Assembly (NCBI GenBank): GCA_031254035.1
Contig: JAIRVF010000032.1
Coordinates: 1-62,475, forward strand
Direction of reading: 5' to 3'
From: Paenibacillus sp.
GTDB lineage: Bacteria; Bacillota; Bacilli; Paenibacillales; Paenibacillaceae
DNA length: 62,475 bases
The number at the start of each line of letters is the position of its first letter. Positions within the stretch are counted from its first letter, which is position 1. The translations under genes were made by a program, and so were the position numbers. The notes beneath the pieces are model-generated. The model worked only from the letters and a program-made list of their open reading frames with translations. It searched no databases and was not told the DNA's origin. Shown piece after piece: positions 1 through 8,541 of the stretch.

Positions 1-124
1 TTTTCAGCACCGCTTTTTGAACAACCTTTTATAAAATGGGATTAGGGCTTCAGTTCATCGCCAAAGAGAGGTACACTACTTGTAATGGACTATATCCGAT
101 ACATTCCTGAAGGGAGCAGCAATC

Positions 125-880
125 ATGTCTTTTGAGCCCACAAATACACTGGAGGAGAAGCTTGTAAAAGCAATGAACGAGCCTTCCGCCAGACCCGATT
201 TTTACCGCGAACTCCGTAATTCCCAAATTTATACGATCCAAGGCGGTGAAAACACCGTCCAGGAAAAAACGGAGCTAACCGCTGGACAATCCGTTCAGCT
301 GCTTAGCGTTGAAATGGACGGGAAAAGATACATACCAATTTTTTCTTCGCTTCCCCGCATGCAGGCTTTTGTTAACGAGCCAGTGCAGTATTTGGAAATT
401 CATGCGATGCATTTCTTTCAATTGACCAAAGGCGCGGATTTGCTGCTAAATCCAGGATCTCCTTTCGGTAAGGAGTTTAGCGCGGGCGAAATCGAAGCGA
501 TTTTGAATGGTTCTATTTTTAATGCTCAGGAATCTTATGTAATCGAAAAAAACACCCAGACGATGATCGGGCAGCCCGCCGAGCCGCCTGCTGAGCTGCT
601 TGCTGAACTTAGAATTGCGTTTGAAGAACGTTTGAAAAACGTGATCTGCGCTTATAACGCCCAGGTGTTTAATCCGCGTACCGATCAGGCACCGCATACC
701 CTGATTGCGGTCAGCTATATTGGCAAAGGGGATAACTTGATCGCGGAACTTGGCAAAGTAGCCGAGTCGGTGCAGGTGCCGTTCCCGCCGGTAGAGTTCA
801 TTGAACTGAATGGAAGCTCAGGACTGGAAGGGTATTTTGAAGACAGCTGCAAACCGTTTTATTTGAAAGAAACGTTCTGA
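125..880 (+). CDS. SseB-family protein
   Basis: A 251-residue soluble protein with the two-part layout of the SseB family (enhanced serine sensitivity protein B). The N-terminal part carries the family's 'VQLLSVEMDGKRYIPIFSS' stretch, then a segment predicting the hydrophobic pocket residues around 'LEIHAMHFFQL' and 'LLLNPGSPFGKEFS'. The C-terminal third matches the SseB_C type domain. Its biochemical role is not established; the name comes from serine-related phenotypes in other bacteria. The ATG at 125 follows AAGGGAGCAG at good spacing. It appears monocistronic, with an intrinsic terminator at 901-940. Family assignment is by pattern only. Confidence 0.8.
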   Translation: MSFEPTNTLEEKLVKAMNEPSARPDFYRELRNSQIYTIQGGENTVQEKTELTAGQSVQLLSVEMDGKRYIPIFSSLPRMQAFVNEPVQYLEIHAMHFFQLTKGADLLLNPGSPFGKEFSAGEIEAILNGSIFNAQESYVIEKNTQTMIGQPAEPPAELLAELRIAFEERLKNVICAYNAQVFNPRTDQAPHTLIAVSYIGKGDNLIAELGKVAESVQVPFPPVEFIELNGSSGLEGYFEDSCKPFYLKETF

Positions 881-900
881 TCTTCATAGATCGTAACATG

Positions 901-940
901 ATGCCCGTTCTTTCGGTTCTGCCGGAGACGGGCATTTATT
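901..940 (+). terminator. Intrinsic terminator after the SseB-like gene
   Basis: ATGCCCGT (901-908) pairs with ACGGGCAT (928-935), followed by TTATTTT. It lies 20 bases after the stop codon. Confidence 0.75.
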
Positions 941-1096
941 TTGGATATCCCTCTATACTCCTATACCGGGATTTAGTGTAAAATAGTGGGTGATTGCTCA
1001 GTTCCAGCATAACTCACGTGTAAACATCAACCTGGCTGAGCTTTGCCGGGCTGTTTGTGCTTCAAATCTGTCTGTCCTGCGAGGAAAGGAGTATCG

Positions 1097-1624
1097 ATGA
1101 ACGTTAGGAAATGGAGCTATATTGTAATCGCATTATTGCTGGTGACCAATGGAGTGACGCTTGGTTTGCTGCTTCAGAATAACGGTAAACTCCCGGGAAA
1201 CGGCAATAGATGGGAAGCCTTCACCTTGAACGGGAAGGGGCAAAAGTGGCAGGTTAACGATTATAAAGTGATCAGGACTTCTTTTTCTATTTTTCATGGA
1301 AAAGGGAGTCTTACCTATCTTGGCAATCCTCAGGATATCAAGGACTCCACTTATTTCGACTATACATATTTCAAGTTGCATGATGGGGAGCCGTGGGTTA
1401 TTAACAGTAATTCGGCAAGCTCGCCTAATGCTTCGGTTGATATTTTGGCCAATATAAAACATTTGGGGTCTATAGAAGGCGCGCCGTCGCCTTGGGAACC
1501 AGAAGATACAGCACAAGGATTGCTTGGCTCCTATATGGAGGTGAACTGGAAAGACAATCAGGGCCAATTGCACACGGAACAAGTTCCAATGTCGGTCACG
1601 GAGGAATTCTCCGGTAAGGAGTAG
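1097..1624 (+). CDS. Membrane-anchored unknown protein
   Basis: A 175-residue protein with an N-terminal hydrophobic segment (about residues 8-25, 'SYIVIALLLVTNGVTLGLLL') and a polar extracytoplasmic domain. No lipobox cysteine and no clear signal-peptidase site are visible, so it is probably a single-pass anchored protein with its bulk outside the cell. I do not recognise the domain. The ATG at 1097 sits 7 bases after GGAAAGGAG. The reading frame is open further upstream to 1043, but that segment has no ribosome binding site and would bury the hydrophobic segment. Confidence 0.65.
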   Translation: MNVRKWSYIVIALLLVTNGVTLGLLLQNNGKLPGNGNRWEAFTLNGKGQKWQVNDYKVIRTSFSIFHGKGSLTYLGNPQDIKDSTYFDYTYFKLHDGEPWVINSNSASSPNASVDILANIKHLGSIEGAPSPWEPEDTAQGLLGSYMEVNWKDNQGQLHTEQVPMSVTEEFSGKE

Positions 1625-1733
1625 TTCTTATACAGCGATTCAATAAGAACATTTCGTCTGGGTGCCTTCACCCGTATCATCATCGGTTGGGCCCATATAG
1701 TTAAATGAAAAGAATGAAAGGGGAATGAAAACG

Positions 1734-1907
1734 ATGTCCGTAAACGCTGGAGCAGGAATAATCGCTATTTTTCCGTTAATTGCTATGTTATGTCTTACCG
1801 GCCTAGGCATTACCTGTATGATTTTATTTATCCGGGTAGCCGTCCGTGCGATTAAGGCGCTGGATATTTACCTCGCAGAAAAATCTCAACGTAATAAACT
1901 ATATTAG
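1734..1907 (+). CDS. Small membrane protein, unknown
   Basis: A 57-residue hydrophobic peptide with one or two membrane spans ('IIAIFPLIAMLCLTGLGITCMILFI') and a basic tail that ends in KSQRNKLY. GAAAGGGG at 1717-1723 is 10 bases before the ATG at 1734. An in-frame ATG at 1725 is too close to that site. It is followed by a terminator-like hairpin at 1986-2027 and another small membrane ORF at 2046. No function is recognised. Confidence 0.5.
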   Translation: MSVNAGAGIIAIFPLIAMLCLTGLGITCMILFIRVAVRAIKALDIYLAEKSQRNKLY

Positions 1908-1985
1908 TATATTCCAAGTAATGTATCTTTTTGCGAAAATAGAGCCTTTCTCGCATAAGCAGGGATTGGTGACTTGGTTAGACTG

Positions 1986-2027
1986 GCCGTTGTCATCTTT
2001 GGAAAATGACAGCGGCTTTATCTTTTT
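1986..2027 (+). terminator. Intrinsic terminator
   Basis: GCCGTTGTCAT (1986-1996) pairs with ATGACAGCGGC (2006-2016) with one G-U pair. It is followed by TTTATCTTTTT. It ends the small membrane gene at 1734-1907. The next gene's ribosome binding site starts directly after it. Confidence 0.7.
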
Positions 2028-2045
2028 AGGAGGGATGTATTCGTT

Positions 2046-2210
2046 ATGGGAAATGGACCAGGTGGTTATTTTGTCGGCTGGGGAACACTCGCATTGATTA
2101 ATGCTGGCCTTGCTCAAGGGAAAAACCGGAGCGGGCTGAACTGGTTTTTAATCTCGCTTCTGATTGGCCCCTTGGCAACGCTGTTTATTGTAGTGTCGGA
2201 CAAAAGATGA
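2046..2210 (+). CDS. Small membrane protein, unknown
   Basis: A 54-residue ORF too short for usual cut-offs. AGGAGGG at 2028-2034 is 11 bases from the ATG. The product starts MGNGPGGYFVGWGTLALINA, has a 'GLNWFLISLLIGPLATLFIVV' membrane segment and ends SDKR. The W/G-rich start followed by one hydrophobic helix resembles small two-span proteins common in Bacilli. Its end overlaps the start of the decayed gene at 2209. No function can be assigned. Confidence 0.5.
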   Translation: MGNGPGGYFVGWGTLALINAGLAQGKNRSGLNWFLISLLIGPLATLFIVVSDKR

Positions 2211-2621
2211 GCATGGCTTCCAGATCGGCATTCATTTTCCACTCCAGGATCGGGGACTCATCATCCGCGACGCGCTTTTCCTTGCAAAGGATGAAAACGT
2301 ACGGAATCAGGCGTTCCAATCCATTTTGGATGAGCTAGAAGCGATCTATCGTTTGGGTCTGAAGCCGACCTATATTTTGTTTCATTATCCGAAACCGAGT
2401 ATTCTTTCGCAGAATTCAAACAGCATTCTCAAGAACTTTTTGAGTGGATGATCGAACGAAGCAAGCAATACGGATTTGTGCCGGTATTGGAATTTGACGC
2501 GCTGAACCGGTATGTATATGCTAAAATCCAATTCGAGCATCGTTCTGAGCTGGTGGATGACGAAGAGCTTGAGCGGTGTTATCATTGGGTGTCGGAGCTT
2601 CTTGCGGAAGATTCTTATTAA
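2209..2621 (+). pseudogene. Decayed sugar-phosphate isomerase/epimerase-like gene
   Basis: Two reading frames together give fragments of a TIM-barrel protein of the sugar-phosphate isomerase/epimerase type. Frame one reads IGIHFPLQDRG, LIIRDALFLAKDEN and KPTYILFHYPKP. After about 2390 the matching sequence moves to another frame as YSFAEFKQHSQELFEWM and PVLEFDALNRYVY, and then runs to a stop at 2619. In intact members, as I remember the family, HYPKP and the YS.EEFK stretch are separated by more residues. If so, sequence has been lost as well as shifted. There is no start codon for the first fragment. I read it as a pseudogene with an internal deletion and frameshift; assembly error is less likely, since the N-terminal end is missing too. 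Confidence 0.55.
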
Positions 2622-2641
2622 AAATGGGGAGAGGGATATCC

Positions 2642-2842
2642 ATGGAGAGATGGGAATACAAAACGATAAAATATAAAACGGGCGGTTTTTTGGGTGGAAA
2701 AGTGGATGAAGCAGAATTTGAAGATCTGCTGAACAGTTATGGCAGTGAAGGCTGGGAACTGGTCTCCTGTTTTGACACCAGCGTGCATCAAGGACAGTCA
2801 CGGGACGTTATCGCTGTTTTGAAGAGAAAGATGTACGCGTAA
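2642..2842 (+). CDS. DUF4177-type small protein
   Basis: A 66-residue protein beginning MERWEYKTIKYKTGGF and containing the typical '.LN.YGSEGWELVSCFD' motif and a C-terminal 'VIAVLKRK' strand. This is the pattern of the DUF4177 family, small alpha-beta proteins of unknown function often found next to varied genes. GGGAGAGGG lies about 6 bases before the ATG at 2642. It follows the decayed isomerase fragment by 20 bases and may have shared its transcript. Confidence 0.7.
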   Translation: MERWEYKTIKYKTGGFLGGKVDEAEFEDLLNSYGSEGWELVSCFDTSVHQGQSRDVIAVLKRKMYA

Positions 2843-2873
2843 GGACTGCCCGGTGAAAAAACTAGTGCTTGAA

Positions 2874-2930
2874 GAAAAGCGAAAGCAGCGATCGGAAGAA
2901 CGATCCGAAACCGTAGCGGTCAACTCGCGA
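2874..2930 (+). repeat. Dispersed repeat E, copy 1
   Basis: AAGCGAAAGCAGCGATC, GGAAGAACGATCC, GAAACCGTAGCGGT in order. It is the partner of the copy at 47105-47170. GGATCGTT and related bases give it hairpin potential around CGATC...GATCC. Confidence 0.55.
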
Positions 2931-2973
2931 ACTGAAAAACGTCTCTATTTTATATAGAAAGAAGGTTTACATT

Positions 2974-3693
2974 TTGTCTTACAAATGGATTTTATTAGAC
3001 CTGGATGAAACATTGTTTGATTTTAAAATGTCCGAGTCACGCGCTTTGTCATATATTCTTTCGAGTATGAACCTTGATCCGGAGGATACGGTGATTACAG
3101 ACTGCTATAACCAAATCAATCGCGGGCTATGGCAGGAGCTGGAGGAAGGGCGGATCAGTTCGGCTGAGCTGAGAGTGGAGCGGTTTCGAAGGTTTTGCTT
3201 GGAACAGGGGCTGAATGAAGATGCCGGGATAATCAGCGACCGGTATATTCAATCCCTATCAGAGCAGTCGTTTGTGCTGACTGGTGCACTGGAGCTTTGC
3301 CAATATTTGAAGGATAACGGATACAATATGGCGGTCGTTACCAATGGAATCAAACAAGTACAGTTTGGACGGATTAACCGTTCGGAGCTGAAGGGTTTTT
3401 TTGAAGCAGTGATTGTTTCTGAAGATACAGGGTACCAAAAACCACATCCGGGCATTTTTGAACATACCTTTTCCCAGATTGGAAGTAACGAAAAAGAAAC
3501 CATGCTAATGGTCGGCGATTCTCTGACCTCGGATATTCAGGGCGGAAACAATGTGGGGATCGACACCTGCTGGTACAATCCGAACCACCTTCCCAATACG
3601 ACGGGAATCGTACCCACGTACGAAATCCATGACTTGGCCGAGCTTAAAGGGATTTTGGAGCGCAGCAGAGGCAGGGAGGAATTGAAAGCGTAA
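2974..3693 (+). CDS. HAD-superfamily hydrolase, YjjG type
   Basis: A 239-residue haloacid-dehalogenase phosphatase. Motif I is 'LLDLDETLFDF' with the two catalytic aspartates. Motif II is in 'AVVTNG', the motif III lysine is in 'YQKPHPGIF' and motif IV is 'GDSLTSDIQGG'. The helical cap between motifs I and II fits the YjjG/YfnB noncanonical nucleotidase branch, which dephosphorylates pyrimidine and damaged nucleoside monophosphates. The start is a TTG at 2974, 6 to 8 bases after AAGAAGG. No upstream ATG is in frame. A dispersed repeat lies just upstream at 2874-2930. Confidence 0.8.
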   Translation: MSYKWILLDLDETLFDFKMSESRALSYILSSMNLDPEDTVITDCYNQINRGLWQELEEGRISSAELRVERFRRFCLEQGLNEDAGIISDRYIQSLSEQSFVLTGALELCQYLKDNGYNMAVVTNGIKQVQFGRINRSELKGFFEAVIVSEDTGYQKPHPGIFEHTFSQIGSNEKETMLMVGDSLTSDIQGGNNVGIDTCWYNPNHLPNTTGIVPTYEIHDLAELKGILERSRGREELKA

Positions 3694-3893
3694 CGATCAT
3701 GACAACATTTTGATGTGACTGTAACCTTATTGTGACGATTTGGCGTGAAGGATGATTTATAGTAAAGCTATAAAGATCACCACGCCCGGGTGGAGTTTTT
3801 TCAGAGATATTTTTATTGGTCTCGTTTAAAAAACACTCAGCAGGGTAATGGATGATAAGAAGAAATATTTTGTCCATAAAGGGGAAATCATCA

Positions 3894-4412
3894 ATGAAAA
3901 AATTCACACTACTTGCTACCCTCATGATCGTTGCTATGTTAGGCATTATTACATCGGCGAGCGCAACCGATAATGAATATACGACAGTTCCTAAGAGCGA
4001 GGATACAGTGACAGCTTTCATTTCTTCGATTCGCAATGACAACGGTCAACTGATAATTCAGGCCGAACCGATTGAATGGTATGAAGGTGCCGCAGCCGAC
4101 CAAAAATTCAAGGAACGCGAAAAAGAAGCCTTCGAAGAATTGGGCGGAGCTCCTGACGGCTACTATATTGTAAATGATAACCCAACGCTACATACTTATG
4201 AGGTTGCACCGGATGCACAAGTTTTGATGCAGATTTATGATCATGACGGAACGTACGACGGCGCCCAAATCAACTGGAACGAACCTGTTTCGCTGGATAA
4301 ATATGTGGCGATTATGAATAACAACAATCTGATGGATATGAAGAGCTTTCCGTATCACCTGGAGATCCAGGACGGTAAAGTAGTGAAAATCATCCAGCAG
4401 TTCATTCCTTAA
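3894..4412 (+). CDS. Secreted unknown protein
   Basis: A 172-residue protein with a clear Sec signal peptide: MKK, a hydrophobic core of about 17 residues and ASA before TDNEY as a probable signal peptidase I site near residue 24. The mature part is acidic, has no cysteine and contains several short beta-type stretches. I do not recognise the family. AAAGGGGAAA stands about 8 bases before the ATG at 3894. The open frame reaches 3852, but that extension would displace the signal peptide. A terminator follows at 4422-4453. Confidence 0.7.
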   Translation: MKKFTLLATLMIVAMLGIITSASATDNEYTTVPKSEDTVTAFISSIRNDNGQLIIQAEPIEWYEGAAADQKFKEREKEAFEELGGAPDGYYIVNDNPTLHTYEVAPDAQVLMQIYDHDGTYDGAQINWNEPVSLDKYVAIMNNNNLMDMKSFPYHLEIQDGKVVKIIQQFIP

Positions 4413-4421
4413 ACAACAAGG

Positions 4422-4453
4422 TCCGCCGTCTTCAGGAGATGGCGGATTTTTAT
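4422..4453 (+). terminator. Intrinsic terminator
   Basis: TCCGCC (4422-4427) pairs with GGCGGA (4441-4446), extended by GTCT/AGAT, then a T-rich tract. It separates the secreted protein gene from the DUF817 gene. Confidence 0.75.
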
Positions 4454-4479
4454 TTCGCATGAATGATATGGAGGAGAAT

Positions 4480-5283
4480 ATGGATAGGCGAGTTAGTCCC
4501 TTATATAGATTCATAGTTTTTGGCTTACAGCAGGCGCGCTCCTGCATTTTTCCGGCGGTGATATTTTTGACGTTGGCCGCATCGAAACTATTGCATATTC
4601 CATTTATGTCTAGATACGATTTTATACTTCTAATATGCATTCTGGCGCAGGCGCTGATGCTGCTCTTTAAGCTGGAGACCTGGGACGAGTTCAAGGTCAT
4701 CTGTGTGTTTCATATCATCGGTCTGCTGCTTGAGTTATACAAGGTACATATGGGCTCGTGGGCGTATCCGGAAGAGGGATGGAGCAAAGTTGGCGGCGTG
4801 CCGTTGTACAGTGGTTTTATGTATGCGAGTGTAGCCAGTTATATTTGCCAGGCTTGGCGGAATTTTAATTTGCGGATCCGGAATTGGCCGCATGTCGCAT
4901 GGACGGTGAGCATCAGCATTTTGATCTATCTGAACTTTTTCACCCATCATTTCTTATGGGATTTGCGGTGGTGGCTTACACTGCTGCTTTTTATCATCTT
5001 TTTCAAAACTTTTGTGTATTTCGATGTGGTGGGGAAGACCTACCGGATGCCGATGGTATTGTCCTATGTGCTGATTGGCTTTTTTATATGGATTGCGGAA
5101 AATATATCGACCTTCTTCGGCGCGTGGCAGTACCCTGATCAGGAGCATGTTTGGCGAATTGTGCATATCGGGAAAATTAGCTCGTGGTTCCTGCTGGTGG
5201 TGATCAGCATCATTATCGTGGCACAGCTGAAAAAAGTAAAAGGAGCCGAAAGGGTGGAATCAACAAACCTATTTATCGGCTAA
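4480..5283 (+). CDS. DUF817-family integral membrane protein
   Basis: A 267-residue multi-spanning membrane protein with about eight hydrophobic segments. It has conserved-looking stretches 'GLQQARSCIFPAVIFLTL', 'GSWAYPEEGWSKVGGVPLYSGFMYASV' and 'ENISTFFGAWQYP', the features I associate with DUF817. Function is unknown. GGAGGAG lies 5 bases before the ATG at 4480, so that start is preferred over in-frame ATGs at 4459 and 4468. The stop codon (5281-5283) is part of the first unit of the palindrome array that follows. Insertion or growth of the array has therefore probably set the C-terminus. Confidence 0.75.
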   Translation: MDRRVSPLYRFIVFGLQQARSCIFPAVIFLTLAASKLLHIPFMSRYDFILLICILAQALMLLFKLETWDEFKVICVFHIIGLLLELYKVHMGSWAYPEEGWSKVGGVPLYSGFMYASVASYICQAWRNFNLRIRNWPHVAWTVSISILIYLNFFTHHFLWDLRWWLTLLLFIIFFKTFVYFDVVGKTYRMPMVLSYVLIGFFIWIAENISTFFGAWQYPDQEHVWRIVHIGKISSWFLLVVISIIIVAQLKKVKGAERVESTNLFIG

Positions 5284-5537
5284 CGAAACACGCAATCGTT
5301 ATGTGGGCAACATCGGCTAACGAAATATACAATCGTTAATCGGGCAACATCGGCTAACGAAACACACAATCGTTATTTGAGCAAAAATGAGCTTCTAAAA
5401 TGTCTAACGAAACTAGGAAACGTTATTTAGCTCAACAGTGGTTCATTCAGAAGCATTTCGCCCAAATAACGATCTGTAGTTTCGTTACATTTAAATCACC
5501 GCCGTTTTTGTGACTATAACGTTCCACAGTTTCGTTA
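5281..5537 (+). repeat. Array of six 21-bp TAACG palindromes
   Basis: Six copies of a 21-base imperfect palindrome of the form TAACGAAAC, five or so variable bases, CGTTA. Four have the GAAAC arm first: 5281-5301, 5318-5338, 5355-5375 and 5405-5425. Two are inverted: 5467-5487 and 5517-5537. The first three share a 37-base period that includes the spacer GGGCAACATCGGC. The array lies between the convergent DUF817 and cysK genes and supplies the DUF817 stop codon. It is not a CRISPR array (units are self-complementary and spacers alike). Confidence 0.85.
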
Positions 5538-5558
5538 GCGCATTTCAGTTCATTTAAA

Positions 5559-5594
5559 AGACGCCCTCAATGAATGTCATCAGGCGTCTTTTTT
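5559..5594. terminator. Bidirectional terminator between DUF817 gene and cysK
   Basis: AGACGCC (5559-5565) pairs with GGCGTCT (5583-5589) and is flanked by TTTAAA on the left and TTTTTT on the right. It can stop transcription from both sides, and mainly serves the leftward cysK. Confidence 0.7.
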
Positions 5595-5623
5595 GCATGT
5601 TTGTTTTAATTAAGTTTGAAGTG

Positions 5624-6547
5624 TTAAAAAATCCCCATGCTGAGGTAACGTTCCCCCGTATCCGGAGCGATGCATATGACCCGTTTGCCGGATCCCAGAC
5701 GCCGAGCTATCTGAAGTGCGGTCCAAACCGCTGCACCGGAAGAAGGGCCGACAAGGAGACCTTCTTCGTTCGCAAGTCTGCGCATCGTCTCAATCGCATT
5801 TTCGTCGGTCACCTGAAAAATCTCATCATACACATTAGTGTTGAGGATGGGAGGGATAAAGCCTGGGCTTGTACCGACCAGCTTATGGGGTCCGGGCTGA
5901 CCGCCGGACAGCACTGGCGAGCCTTTGGGCTCGGCGACGAAGATGTCTATACCCGGAATTTTCTCCTTCAAAACTTCTCCCGTACCTGTTATGGTACCGC
6001 CTGTACCGGCCGTTGCTACGAAGGCATCGAGACGGCTTCCCATCTGCTCGATAATTTCCAGCGCCGTGGTGCGGCGGTGAATATCCGGATTCGCCTTATT
6101 CTCGAATTGCATCGGAATAAAGCTGTTTGGAATTTCCCTGCTTAGTTCTTCAGCTTTGCGTATAGCTCCCGGCATACGATCGGCGGCAGGAGTCAGAACC
6201 ACTTCAGCGCCGTAGGCTTTTAGAATATTGATCCGCTCCTTCGTCATATTATCCGGCATGATTAAGATGGCGCGGTAGCCTTTGGCCGCAGCGTTCATAG
6301 CGAGTCCGATGCCGGTGTTACCGCTGGTAGGTTCAATGATGGTGGCGCCGGGTTTCAGCAGCCCATCCTGTTCCGCCTGTGCAATCAGGTTGTAGGCAGC
6401 TCGGTCTTTCACGCTTCCGCTTGGATTATAGTATTCGAGCTTGACGTATACCTCGGCATCCTCTGGTCTTACTAGACGATGAAGCCGAACGGCAGGGGTT
6501 TGGCCGATAAGCTCGGTAATATTTTGCACGACTGTTGGCTGCGTCAT
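5624..6547 (-). CDS. cysK: Cysteine synthase A (O-acetylserine sulfhydrylase)
   Basis: A 307-residue PLP enzyme that makes L-cysteine from O-acetylserine and sulfide in the cytoplasm. The PLP lysine is in 'PSGSVKDRAAYNLI', the substrate loop is 'EPTSGNTGIGLAM', the phosphate-binding glycine loop is 'TAGTGGTITGTG' and the PLP-nitrogen serine is in 'VGPSSGAA'. The length is normal for CysK. AAAGGAG precedes the ATG by 9 bases on the minus strand. The C-terminus ends 'GERYLSMGIF'. It stands alone, with a bidirectional terminator downstream; no SAM or T-box leader is visible in the short upstream region. Confidence 0.93.
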   Translation of the reverse strand: MTQPTVVQNITELIGQTPAVRLHRLVRPEDAEVYVKLEYYNPSGSVKDRAAYNLIAQAEQDGLLKPGATIIEPTSGNTGIGLAMNAAAKGYRAILIMPDNMTKERINILKAYGAEVVLTPAADRMPGAIRKAEELSREIPNSFIPMQFENKANPDIHRRTTALEIIEQMGSRLDAFVATAGTGGTITGTGEVLKEKIPGIDIFVAEPKGSPVLSGGQPGPHKLVGTSPGFIPPILNTNVYDEIFQVTDENAIETMRRLANEEGLLVGPSSGAAVWTALQIARRLGSGKRVICIAPDTGERYLSMGIF

Positions 6548-6690
6548 GACGATTGCGCTCCTTTGTGAGGTTATATCTTACTAATCCGATAAATTTCTGC
6601 GTCTATTATAATTCTTCCAAACTGGATGAACAATGAAAGAATGAGATTGTTGTTATGATGCAAGCAACCGCTGGCCGGAATCGTCGGGTT

Positions 6691-7425
6691 CTACATTGCC
6701 GAGTGGCCGCGTCCACGAGAATTGCCCGTCCGGAACATTTTTTCGGGGAGCACGAAAAACAATAGCTGCATTACCGTAAATATTAGCAAGGCAATGCCTT
6801 CTTCGGCCAACAAATACAGTGGATAAGGTCCGAGCCAATCCAAAATGGATGCGGTTGAAGGTTTATGCATTAAAAACATATAGTTGGCGTCCAAGTAGTA
6901 ATCCGTGATACCGACCAAAAGGGCCGCAAGATTCAAAAATATCATCGTGAGTCCGATAGATTTCCACGTGGGCTTGTAATTTTCGATCCAAGTCATATAG
7001 AGCGAGGCGAGAATAATCAAGATATGTACAATAAAAAATTGGTAGAAGCGGATGTGCGGAAACCCGAATGCGAGATTGGGCGTGATCAGAGCTTGTAAAG
7101 CGCCACCTATGCCAGCAAAGAACAGGACTTCGTACAGCAGCCGGCTTTTTGTTAGAAGCATGATGATGGACAGCAGCAGCGTTAAACTGCAGAGTTCCAA
7201 AGGCAGTGTATACCTGGGGCTCCACGTCCCAGAGACGATGTTCCAGATATCGAGTACGCCTTCGGATCCTGACAGAAGGAAGGCTAATGTGCCGCGGAGA
7301 ATCGCTTTCCCCCGGGGGGCTCTTTGCAAGCGGCGTCTGATTGAAAAGAGTAGAAATGAAGCAGCGACAAGCAGCAGGAGTGCAAGCAAATGGGAAGAAG
7401 AAAATAAGACAAACGGGTTGTTCAT
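6691..7425 (-). CDS. YwaF-type integral membrane protein (TIGR02206-like)
   Basis: A 244-residue protein with six or seven membrane helices. The sequence 'LSLTLLLSIIMLLTKSRLLYEVLFFAGIGGALQALITPNL' and 'FGFPHIRFYQFFIVHILIILASLYM' match the layout of the YwaF-like family of unknown function, some members of which are linked to cell-wall turnover or to transport. GGGAGG is 7 bases before the ATG at 7425. The open frame extends 15 codons further, without a ribosome binding site. Confidence 0.72.
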   Translation of the reverse strand: MNNPFVLFSSSHLLALLLLVAASFLLFSIRRRLQRAPRGKAILRGTLAFLLSGSEGVLDIWNIVSGTWSPRYTLPLELCSLTLLLSIIMLLTKSRLLYEVLFFAGIGGALQALITPNLAFGFPHIRFYQFFIVHILIILASLYMTWIENYKPTWKSIGLTMIFLNLAALLVGITDYYLDANYMFLMHKPSTASILDWLGPYPLYLLAEEGIALLIFTVMQLLFFVLPEKMFRTGNSRGRGHSAM

Positions 7426-7583
7426 GGACAAACCTCCCGGGTAAGATATACATACATCCATAATATCCATATCGTGGAATAGTGCAAGTGAAGATAAGAA
7501 CTAATTTAGGCATAAGTTATTGGAAGAAAATAGTTGGTCATACTAAGACATGATGGAGACGATTGCCCTTGGAGTATGAAGTA

Positions 7584-8444
7584 ATGCAGAAACGTATCCA
7601 AATCGGCCTTGCGGGCTGGGGAGATCATGATGATATATATCCCAAGGGAACCAAGGCGGGAGACAAGCTGAAGATGTACGGCAGCCGCTTCCCAATCGTG
7701 GAGCTCGACAGCTCCTTTTATGCTATCCCTTCACCGGAGAGAATGCGCAAGTGGAGCGAGCAAACGTCCGAATCCTTTGGTTTTATTGTAAAAGCGTATC
7801 AGGGAATGACAGGACATACCCGCGGCAAAATTCCTTTTCCAGATGCAAGATCGATGTTTCAGGCTTTCCGAGAATCGGCGGCGGAAATGCGGGAGATGGG
7901 GAAGTTAAAGGCCGTGTTGTTTCAGTACCCACCATGGTTTGCCTGCGAGCGAAAGCATGTTGATATTTTGCGCCGGACACGGGAATGGATGGACGGATTT
8001 CCGCTGGCGCTCGAATTTCGGCATCGAAGCTGGTTTGATGGGGAGATGCGGGATAAGACACTTTCCTTTATGCGTGAAGAAGGCTGGATCCATTCCGTCT
8101 GTGATGAACCACAAGCAGGGGAAGGATCTATTCCCGCGATCATTGAGCCGACACGGGAAGATTTTACGTTGGTTCGCCTGCATGGTCGGAACGCGGCTGG
8201 CTGGCAGTCCAGCGGTCAGCCCAATTGGCGAGAAGTCCGGTACTTATACCGGTACAATGAGGAAGAACTTCTGGAATGGAAAGACAATATAAGCAAATTA
8301 CTCGGATCGACACAGAAATGCTGGATTATATTCAATAATAATTCGGGCGGCGATGCGGCCAATAATGCGATGCAGCTGATGAAACTATTGAATTTAGACA
8401 TGCCGGATCTGCCCCCGAATCAATTGTCGCTTTTTGAAGAATAG
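7584..8444 (+). CDS. DUF72 (YecE/YunF-like) protein
   Basis: A 286-residue TIM-barrel-like protein with DUF72 hallmarks: 'IGLAGWGDHDDIYP' at the start, 'VELDSSFYAIP', 'EFRHRSWF', 'VRLHGRN' and 'IIFNNNSGGDAANNAMQL' near the end. Its function is unknown. Members lie near DNA repair or cofactor genes in some genomes. I chose the ATG at 7584 because TTGGAG lies about 9 bases before it and the first strand starts immediately. A TTG at 7563 would add seven residues. The gene is divergent from the YwaF-like gene. Confidence 0.8.
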   Translation: MQKRIQIGLAGWGDHDDIYPKGTKAGDKLKMYGSRFPIVELDSSFYAIPSPERMRKWSEQTSESFGFIVKAYQGMTGHTRGKIPFPDARSMFQAFRESAAEMREMGKLKAVLFQYPPWFACERKHVDILRRTREWMDGFPLALEFRHRSWFDGEMRDKTLSFMREEGWIHSVCDEPQAGEGSIPAIIEPTREDFTLVRLHGRNAAGWQSSGQPNWREVRYLYRYNEEELLEWKDNISKLLGSTQKCWIIFNNNSGGDAANNAMQLMKLLNLDMPDLPPNQLSLFEE

Positions 8445-8541
8445 GGGTTGTAAACATTTTCATATCCGAGTGCTCCGATTGATCTGTTTTTTAGATCATA
8501 ACTATATTAAATGGTTATTTTAGGTATGGAGAAGATTTGTT

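Noticed and set aside
1846..2097. 83-codon frame over the terminator and the small membrane ORF
   Set aside because: It runs through a clear terminator hairpin, has no ribosome binding site and is a different frame from the small ORF with the AGGAGGG site.
5281..5537. Possible CRISPR array
   Set aside because: Units are 21-base palindromes in both orientations, the first spacers are alike, the period changes from 37 to 50, and no cas genes are near.
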